Shown one piece after another: positions 57,769 to 64,000 of a stretch of 64,000 nt of DNA. This DNA comes from Mangrovibacter phragmitis. GTDB taxonomy: Bacteria > Pseudomonadota > Gammaproteobacteria > Enterobacterales > Enterobacteriaceae. The translations under genes and the position numbers were made by a program. The notes under the pieces are model-generated. The model had not been told where the DNA came from and ran no database searches. It saw only the letters and a program-made list of their open reading frames with translations. Positions within the stretch are counted from its first letter, which is position 1; the number at the start of each line of letters is the position of its first letter. The stretch covers positions 372,001 through 436,000 of the forward strand of contig NZ_LYRP01000001.1 of NCBI RefSeq assembly GCF_001655675.1. The letters are read 5' to 3'.

Positions 57769-58887
57769 TTAATACTGTGTCAGTAAAGACCTGAGTGATT
57801 CGCCCAGTAAATTTGCCCGCCAACCATTGGTCAGTTCCGGCGTTAACCCCGGTTTCAGTTGCCAGTGCCAGTTCAGTAGCTGGTTTATCTGGCGCCGTGA
57901 GGCCAGCAACTCAGGACTGAGCCCACACTCTTCTCCCACCTGCTGTACAACGGTTTTAATCGCCTTAAAGGCTTTACGGTAGCCAGGCATGTCTATCAGG
58001 CTGCTGATTGGCTCTGGCAGTTCACTTTCAGGCATTGCCTGAGCCTGTTCAACAAGGCTTAGCAATGTTTTGCCATGATAACGAATTTCACTGCCATTCA
58101 GCCCCATGCCATCCAGCTCACCCAGAGTACCGGGTAAATAACGGGCTACTGACAACAGGTTTTCTTCTCTTACAACAAAGTTAACCGCGAGATCACGCTT
58201 ACGGGCCTCACGTAAACGCCAGGCTGCCAGAAGCTTCAAACAGCCCAACTGCCGTGGACGCAATTGCCATGCGTTGCCAATATCACGCCAGGCTTCATCT
58301 GGTTCAGTGACATCACTGCGACGCTGCATCATAAGCTGGCATTCGTCCAGTGCAGCGGGCAGCCAGCCACTGCGCTGCGCTTCCTGGTACAGTTTCCCCG
58401 CCAGTGGGAGTAAATACCAGACATCAGCTGCCGCATAGTCACACTGTCTGGTGCTGAGTGGGCGTGCCAGCCAGTCGGTCCGGGATTCACTTTTATCCAG
58501 TACTACACCGTCATATTTCTCAACAAGTTTGGCAAAGCCAGTGGAAAGTGGCATCCCGGTGAATGAAGCCAGCACTTGCGTATCAATCATATTGACCGGC
58601 ATGGTACCAAAACTGTGAAGAAACACTTCAAGATCCTCACTGCCTGCATGGAGATATTTGACGATATCAGGGCATGTAAGCAGCGCGATAAAAGGTTGCC
58701 AGTTAGTAATAGTGAGCGGGTCAATTAACGATAAACGTTCCCCGTCAAACATTTGTACTAACCCCAGTTGAGGGTAATAAGTCCTGGTGCGGACAAATTC
58801 AGTATCAAGCGCGAGGGTTGTGTGGACTGCTGCTGCCTGGCACACATCTTCAAGGGATGAATCACTGGTAATTATCTGATAGTTCAA
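57769..58887 (-). CDS. rnd: Ribonuclease D
   Basis: This 372-aa protein (E. coli 375) is a DEDD exonuclease: LALDTEFVRTRTYYPQLG, YLHAGSEDLEVF and CDYAAADVWYLLPL carry the catalytic acids, followed by two HRDC domains. It trims the 3' ends of tRNA precursors. fadD lies 78 bp upstream on the same strand, with a terminator between. Confidence 0.96.
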   Translation of the reverse strand: MNYQIITSDSSLEDVCQAAAVHTTLALDTEFVRTRTYYPQLGLVQMFDGERLSLIDPLTITNWQPFIALLTCPDIVKYLHAGSEDLEVFLHSFGTMPVNMIDTQVLASFTGMPLSTGFAKLVEKYDGVVLDKSESRTDWLARPLSTRQCDYAAADVWYLLPLAGKLYQEAQRSGWLPAALDECQLMMQRRSDVTEPDEAWRDIGNAWQLRPRQLGCLKLLAAWRLREARKRDLAVNFVVREENLLSVARYLPGTLGELDGMGLNGSEIRYHGKTLLSLVEQAQAMPESELPEPISSLIDMPGYRKAFKAIKTVVQQVGEECGLSPELLASRRQINQLLNWHWQLKPGLTPELTNGWRANLLGESLRSLLTQY

Positions 58888-58916
58888 AACAATTTCTCTA
58901 TCTTTAGCGCATTACC

Positions 58917-58945
58917 CAAAAAAAACGCCAGGATCACCCGGCGTT
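58917..58945 (-). terminator. Terminator of fadD
   Basis: AACGCC/GGCGTT stem (58924-58929 with 58940-58945) followed by a run of seven T residues on the minus strand. Confidence 0.75.
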
Positions 58946-58965
58946 ATGGGAGATGGATTAAATTC

Positions 58966-60651
58966 TCAGGGCTTATTGTCACCTGCCTTCAGCACTTCGT
59001 CACGTAATTCTCGCCGTAAAATTTTGCCTACATTTGATTTGGGCAATTCCGTGCGGAACTCAACCTGCTTCGGCACTTTATAACCTGTGAGCTGGCGGCG
59101 ACAAAAGGTTATCAGAGCTTCTTCCGTTAATGACTCTTCTTTTTTTACCACAAAAAGCTTCACCATTTCGCCGCTGGCCTGTGAAGGCACACCTACTGCT
59201 GCTACTTCCTGTACACCGCTATGTTGCATCACAACATCTTCGATTTCATTCGGGTATACATTAAACCCAGATACGAGGATCATATCTTTTTTACGATCAA
59301 CAATCCGCAGGAAGCCTTCGTCGTCCATCACAGCCACATCGCCAGTCCGCAACCAACCGTCCTGCATAATTTCTTCTGTAGCATCAGGACGGTTCCAGTA
59401 ACCTTCCATAACCTGCGGCCCTTTCACACACAGTTCTCCCGGCTCACCAGGCGCAACACACTCGCCTTCATCGTTCACCAGGCGTACATCAGTTGAGGGG
59501 ACTGGCAGGCCAATGCTACCACTGTGATAGTCAATATCATGCGGGTTTACACTCACCAGAGGAGAACACTCTGTCAATCCGTAACCTTCAAGCAAGTAAT
59601 GCCCGGTCAGTTTTTCCCAGCGCTCTGCAACTGCGTGCTGTACTGGCATCCCTCCTCCCGCCGCCAGATGCAGCGAAGAGAAATCAAGTTTCTGAAATTC
59701 CGGATTGTTCAGCAATGCATTAAACAATGTGTTCACTCCGGTCATGGCGGTGAACGGGTATTTCGCCAGTTCTTTTACCAGGCCAGGAATGTCACGTGGA
59801 TTGGTGATAAGCAAATTCTGCCCACCCAACTCAATGAACAGCAGGCAGTTCATCGTTAAGGCAAAAATGTGATAAAGCGGCAGCGCCGTTACAACTAATT
59901 CTTTGCCATTGAATAAGAGCGGCCCATAGGTGGCTTTAACTTGTTCAATATTGGCCAGCATATTGCGATGAGTAAGCATCGCCCCTTTCGCCACGCCAGT
60001 GGTGCCGCCGGTATACTGCAGAAATGCCAGTGCCGAGTTTTCGATTTCAGGTTTCACATATTGCATGCGATAGCCCTGATGCATGGCACGACGAAAAGAG
60101 ATGGCATCCGGCAGATGATACTTCGGTACCAGCCGCTTCACATATTTTACGACAAAGTTAATTAACGTACCTTTTGCCGTGGAAAGCTGATCCCCCATAC
60201 GCGTCAGGATCACATGCTTCACCGGGGTATTTGACACAACCTTTTCCAGTGTGTGAGCAAAGTTTGAAACAATGACGATTGCGCTGGCGCCGCTGTCTTT
60301 CAGTTGGTGTTCCAACTCCCGCGGCGTGTAGAGTGGGTTAACATTCACCACCACCATGCCTGCCCGCAAAATACCAAATAATGCGACAGGGTATTGCAAC
60401 AAATTGGGCATCATCAACGCAACCCTGTCACCGGGGTTCAGACCAAGGCCTTCCTGGAGATAAGCCGCAAATGCCCTGCTGCGCTCTTCCAGTTTGCGAA
60501 ATGTCATGGTTTCACCCATGTTAATGAATGCCGGTTGGTCTGCATAACGCACACAGGAGTGTTCAAATAATTCGACCAGGGATTGGTAACGATCAGGATT
60601 GATCTCAGCCGGTACATCTTCCGGGTATCGGTTTAGCCAAACCTTCTTCAA
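58966..60651 (-). CDS. fadD: Long-chain fatty acid CoA ligase FadD
   Basis: With a TTG start at 60651 (AGAGGTG upstream) the product is 561 aa, exactly the E. coli length and start codon; the ATG at 60684 would add 11 residues. The AMP-binding signature is [21 protein letters not shown], followed by GYGLTE and the FACS motif ending in [12 protein letters not shown]. It activates imported fatty acids at the inner membrane. FadR represses it. Confidence 0.97.
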   Translation of the reverse strand: MKKVWLNRYPEDVPAEINPDRYQSLVELFEHSCVRYADQPAFINMGETMTFRKLEERSRAFAAYLQEGLGLNPGDRVALMMPNLLQYPVALFGILRAGMVVVNVNPLYTPRELEHQLKDSGASAIVIVSNFAHTLEKVVSNTPVKHVILTRMGDQLSTAKGTLINFVVKYVKRLVPKYHLPDAISFRRAMHQGYRMQYVKPEIENSALAFLQYTGGTTGVAKGAMLTHRNMLANIEQVKATYGPLLFNGKELVVTALPLYHIFALTMNCLLFIELGGQNLLITNPRDIPGLVKELAKYPFTAMTGVNTLFNALLNNPEFQKLDFSSLHLAAGGGMPVQHAVAERWEKLTGHYLLEGYGLTECSPLVSVNPHDIDYHSGSIGLPVPSTDVRLVNDEGECVAPGEPGELCVKGPQVMEGYWNRPDATEEIMQDGWLRTGDVAVMDDEGFLRIVDRKKDMILVSGFNVYPNEIEDVVMQHSGVQEVAAVGVPSQASGEMVKLFVVKKEESLTEEALITFCRRQLTGYKVPKQVEFRTELPKSNVGKILRRELRDEVLKAGDNKP

Positions 60652-60724
60652 CGCATCACCTCTGTATGTTGTATTTATCGTCATCTCAACCCCAAAAAAA
60701 CAAACAAAGAATTAACATTATATT

Positions 60725-60741
60725 AACTCAGCGTACCAGTT
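60725..60741 (-). promoter_or_regulatory. FadR operator upstream of fadD
   Basis: On the minus strand AACTGGTACGCTGAGTT resembles the FadR consensus AACTGGTNNNACCAGTT in its left half, and the E. coli fadD1 operator in full layout. It lies about 75 bp before the fadD start. Confidence 0.65.
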
Positions 60742-60866
60742 AACTCTGTTATGCTGTTTGCAGGTTGCGAAGCGCGTCACTAATTATTTTTCCGTCCATG
60801 AAAACAAAGAAACAGCGACAAAGTCACTGTTTCTAAATACTCAAACCCGGACTTCTGTTTAACCGA

Positions 60867-61454
60867 TTATTCAGTCACTACTGATTCGACACGCGCCGGA
60901 CCATAGTTGTAATACCCCCAGGGTGCCGGGCGCATGCGCAAATGGTAGCCTGAACCCCACATCCATGGGTCAACAATATCAGGTGGGCTGACCACTTGCT
61001 GAACCACTCTCCAGCGTTTGAACCCGGTCGCTTTCATGACCATCCAGGTATACTGGCTCTGGCCAATTTTACCTTTTTCGGTTCCGGTAATCGGCCCGAC
61101 AACAGTAATAAGATGCCCCCGGTAATCAACCGGGTCGAGGAAACCTGTGACATCGGCGTAAATGCGCCCTATGGACGCCTGCCCCAGTACTGGCCTGGCG
61201 CCATCATCCAGCGGCATCACCGCAATCTCAAGGCGAGTTTTACCGTCCAGATTCTGCAACCCAATAACTTTGCCACCAAAACGCGCCTCTTCACCTACAT
61301 ACAAAGAAGGTGCATTCATCACTCGCACTAAATCCATTTGCGGAGTTGGGCTGGTGCCTTTGATAGCATCCGGCACACTCACACACCCGGTTAACAGCAG
61401 GCAGGCCACTAACCCCAGGCCATAAATACCACGACGCACTGAACCACCAGCCAT
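60867..61454 (-). CDS. yeaY: Slp-family outer membrane lipoprotein YeaY
   Basis: From the ATG at 61454 (AAGGAG upstream) the product is 195 aa (E. coli 193). It has a lipobox LLTGC and the Slp core [26 protein letters not shown]. It ends in a Tyr/Trp/Pro-rich tail ([20 protein letters not shown]). Slp lipoproteins are induced in stationary phase; function is structural or unknown. Confidence 0.93.
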   Translation of the reverse strand: MAGGSVRRGIYGLGLVACLLLTGCVSVPDAIKGTSPTPQMDLVRVMNAPSLYVGEEARFGGKVIGLQNLDGKTRLEIAVMPLDDGARPVLGQASIGRIYADVTGFLDPVDYRGHLITVVGPITGTEKGKIGQSQYTWMVMKATGFKRWRVVQQVVSPPDIVDPWMWGSGYHLRMRPAPWGYYNYGPARVESVVTE

Positions 61455-61485
61455 AAAAAACTCCTTACTCCGCAAGCAGGTGCTC

Positions 61486-62181
61486 TTATTCCCGACCTGG
61501 TAATTTTTTCCAGGCCACTTCATTTCTAAGGTATACAGGTTCAGCCTGTTCAACTGCTATCGTTTTTTGTTGCAGAACGGCCTGTATTGCAAACGGCAAC
61601 ATATCTTCAGCCATCGGCAAAGAAACACCTCCAGGTATCACGGACAGGCCAGTATCTTTCGCCATTTCAGGCCAGGCTTCCCACCCGGTTCCTACAGTAG
61701 CCCATTCACCATTGAGTTGTTTTAAACGCGCAGTTACCGCCTCAGGCTTGCAGACACGTTCAGTTTTTTCTCCGTGCCACTGACCTGCAGCGTCGCGCTG
61801 ATATTCGGCCCAGTAAACTTCGCCCATGCGAGCATCAATAGCACACAAGACTCGGGTTGCCCCTGACAGACGAAACGCCCCCTGTGCCATTGTCGCCAGT
61901 GTTGATACACCAGCCAGAGGCAGTTGCGCACCAAGCGCCAGCCCCTGTGCGATACCAATACCAATACGCACGCCTGTAAAACTGCCCGGCCCACGGCCAA
62001 AAGCAAGAGCATCAACGTCAGACAAAGAAACACCGCTCTGGTTCAGTAATTCCTGCACCAAAGGGAGAATACGCTGCGTATGCTCGCGAGGGCACAATTC
62101 AAAGTGGGCGTATGTTTTACCGTCGTTCCACACGGCGACAGAACATGCTTCGGTGGCGGTATCAATAGCCAAAATTCGCAT
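61486..62181 (-). CDS. tsaB: tRNA threonylcarbamoyladenosine factor TsaB
   Basis: This 231-aa protein (E. coli YeaZ, 231) is of the ASKHA fold: [18 protein letters not shown] at the N-terminus, [16 protein letters not shown] after it. With TsaD, TsaC and TsaE it makes the t6A base of tRNAs reading ANN codons; it is essential in E. coli. It is downstream of yoaA on the same strand. Confidence 0.96.
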   Translation of the reverse strand: MRILAIDTATEACSVAVWNDGKTYAHFELCPREHTQRILPLVQELLNQSGVSLSDVDALAFGRGPGSFTGVRIGIGIAQGLALGAQLPLAGVSTLATMAQGAFRLSGATRVLCAIDARMGEVYWAEYQRDAAGQWHGEKTERVCKPEAVTARLKQLNGEWATVGTGWEAWPEMAKDTGLSVIPGGVSLPMAEDMLPFAIQAVLQQKTIAVEQAEPVYLRNEVAWKKLPGRE

Positions 62182-62249
62182 GGGTGGTACTAACCTCAGG
62201 ACAAAGATAATTACAAAATGGCGCGCATTCTAGCACACCCCAGGGCAAA

Positions 62250-64000
62250 TTACTCCGCCGGCTGTTGGCGCAAAAATGCCGCCGCACGTTCAATATCCCT
62301 GGTGCGTGGTGCGTCAGGCAGGCTACCGAGAAATATCTCGCCATAAGGCCGCATCACCAGCCGTGGGTCGCAAATTACTAACACGCCACGGTCACTGGTA
62401 TCACGAATCAATCGCCCCACGCCCTGCTTAAGGGTAATCACCGCTTCAGGCAGTTGCACTTCATCAAAAGGCTCACCACCCCGTAACCGACAATCTTCCA
62501 TACGCGCTTTCAGTAACGGATCATCGGGAGATGTGAACGGCAGTTTATCGATAATGACCAGGGAAAGCGCATCTCCCCGAACATCAACGCCCTCCCAGAA
62601 ACTGCTGGTCGCCACCAGTAAGGCATTACCTGCTGAAATAAATTGCTCCAGCAACTGAGCCTTACTGGTTTCGCCCTGCAGCAATACTGGCAATGTCATC
62701 GTGGCACGAAATTGCTCAGCCAGGTCGCGCATCATTGCGTGCGAAGTACACAACACAAAACAGCGCCCGTTATTCGCTTCTATTAGTGGGCGAAGCATAG
62801 ATGCAAGCTTGCGCCCGGCCCCGGGCTTGCCCGGTTCTGGTAACCCCCGCGGGACACATAACAGTGCCTGATGAGCGTAATCAAATGGGCTTGGCAAGAG
62901 TAATGTCTGCGCATCATTCAACCCAAGGCGGTCAGTAAAATGGTGTAAATCATCATTTACTGACAGCGTCGCAGAGGTAAACACCCAGCACCCTTTTTTC
63001 TCTTTAATCACTTCAGTAAATTTATCTGCCACACTGAGCGGTGTCAGCGCCAGAGTAAAGTTACGGCTGGTGCACTCATACCAGTAGCTATAGCCTGTCT
63101 GGCTGGTTTCCTTGAGGCGCTTCAGACGCGCCCGATACAGTGTGACACGTTCAAAAGCCGCATCCAGTAGTGCTGAACGACCCAGAGATAATTTTGCCAC
63201 GTCATAACACAGCTCAAGGGAGTCATCTAACAGCAACAAAGCGCGTTGCACTGCTCCATCAGCCAGTAAGTCCCTCAGATTGCCACGAAAACCCGGCTCT
63301 CCTAACTGCAGGCGGAAATCCAGCGTGCTCTGGGTGAGTCTGTCGGCACACTTCATTAATTGTTGGGTATCTTTGACTTCAGTTCGATAAGCAATGGCAA
63401 TATCTTTGGCGACATCAAGCAACTGGCGGCTTGAAAGGGACTGACCAAAGTACTGACTGGCGATGTCAGGTATCTGGTGCGCTTCATCAAAAATGGTAAC
63501 ATCGGCATCGGGAATGAGCTCAGCAAACCCACTGTCTTTGACTACCATGTCGGCCATAAACAGGTGATGGTTGACGACCACAATATCGGCATCCATCGCC
63601 TTTTTGCGGGCTTTTACCACATAGCACTCTTTATAACGCGGGCAGTCAGCCCCCAGACAGTTATCATTGGTGCTGGTCACCAAAGGCCAGACAGGCGCAT
63701 CTTCCGCCACACCACGGCAGGTGCTGGTGTCTCCGTCTTCAGTTTCACTCACCCACTGGCGCAGAATCATCAGATCGCTCAGGGTTTGTACCGGCAAATC
63801 GCCACCAGCCAGCACTTGCTGCTCCAGCCGTTCAAGGCATAAATAGTTGCTGCGCCCTTTCAGCAACGCCTGCCTGCCAGTGTAGCCCAGCGCACGGGCA
63901 ATGGTAGGCAGGTCTCTGCTGAACAGCTGATCCTGCAAGGCTTTTGAACCGGTGGAAATAATCACCTTTTTATCTGCCCGCAAGGCAGGAGCCAGGTAAG
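62250..64000 (-). CDS. yoaA: DinG-family helicase YoaA (5' end outside window)
   Basis: The gene is cut by the window edge; the frame remains open to base 64000 (the readable part is about 583 aa of about 636). It has the FeS-cluster cysteines (CRGVAE, NCLGADC, ECYV), the DEAH box DEAHQIPD, and the motif VI-like QGVGRLIR. YoaA is an XPD/DinG-like helicase working with HolC in replication repair and is SOS-linked. Its promoter lies outside. Confidence 0.95.
   Translation of the reverse strand, partial: YLAPALRADKKVIISTGSKALQDQLFSRDLPTIARALGYTGRQALLKGRSNYLCLERLEQQVLAGGDLPVQTLSDLMILRQWVSETEDGDTSTCRGVAEDAPVWPLVTSTNDNCLGADCPRYKECYVVKARKKAMDADIVVVNHHLFMADMVVKDSGFAELIPDADVTIFDEAHQIPDIASQYFGQSLSSRQLLDVAKDIAIAYRTEVKDTQQLMKCADRLTQSTLDFRLQLGEPGFRGNLRDLLADGAVQRALLLLDDSLELCYDVAKLSLGRSALLDAAFERVTLYRARLKRLKETSQTGYSYWYECTSRNFTLALTPLSVADKFTEVIKEKKGCWVFTSATLSVNDDLHHFTDRLGLNDAQTLLLPSPFDYAHQALLCVPRGLPEPGKPGAGRKLASMLRPLIEANNGRCFVLCTSHAMMRDLAEQFRATMTLPVLLQGETSKAQLLEQFISAGNALLVATSSFWEGVDVRGDALSLVIIDKLPFTSPDDPLLKARMEDCRLRGGEPFDEVQLPEAVITLKQGVGRLIRDTSDRGVLVICDPRLVMRPYGEIFLGSLPDAPRTRDIERAAAFLRQQPAE

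Overview
The window is a chromosome segment of a motile member of the Enterobacteriaceae. From about 35.7 kb to the right edge the genes and their order are enterobacterial core: dbpA, treA, ycgR, emtA, ldcA, cvrA, dadX-dadA, ycgB, fadR, nhaB, dsbB, ycgN-ycgM-ycgL, minCDE, rnd, fadD, yeaY, tsaB and yoaA, the last cut by the window edge. Product lengths match the E. coli orthologues closely, and ycgR has a near-perfect FliA (sigma-28) promoter. In E. coli the min and rnd-fadD blocks lie apart, so this is probably not Escherichia itself. I cannot name the genus.

The left 27-30 kb is accessory DNA, AT-rich in long stretches by eye, with defence and mobile-element genes. (1) 0.4-5.1 kb: a HEPN-like gene and a Gabija system (gajA-gajB) with a third gene carrying a ParB/sulfiredoxin-like box. 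(2) 5.2-13.2 kb: an IS911-type remnant, a divergent protein with family-A-polymerase-like motifs, an EVE-like plus YaaW-like gene pair, and a replication module (DUF927 ATPase, HUH/zinc Rep-like protein, AlpA-like regulator). (3) 13.5-16.2 kb: a compact minus-strand cluster of tyrosine integrase, RadC/YeeS-like protein, papain/C39-like cysteine peptidase, DUF2787 protein and a small unknown. (4) 16.5-18.7 kb: a divergent Mu-type regulator pair (MuA/c-like DNA-binding protein and Ner) that controls not a transposase but a PD-(D/E)XK-like protein, a secreted Cys-rich protein and a lipoprotein. (5) 19.1-26.4 kb: an AVAST type I-like operon of MBL-fold hydrolase, 1921-aa trypsin-like-protease/STAND NTPase and an 88-aa partner.

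From 26.4 to 30.8 kb the DNA is sparse and AT-rich. It holds a 43-aa membrane protein, a LuxR-type regulator convergent with an EAL phosphodiesterase, and a YjbE/GfcA-like threonine-tailed secreted protein; the set suggests surface or biofilm control. From 30.8 to 39.3 kb are dispensable metabolic and regulatory genes: a MocR regulator divergent from GNAT and AhpD-like genes, an alpha/beta hydrolase divergent from a LysR regulator, dbpA, and an aldo/keto reductase convergent with a LysR gene.

Together the left part looks like a composite defence island with at least two complete anti-phage systems and pieces of several mobile elements. No tRNA, rRNA or CRISPR array was recognised. I found no attachment-site repeats, so the island limits are inferred only from gene content.
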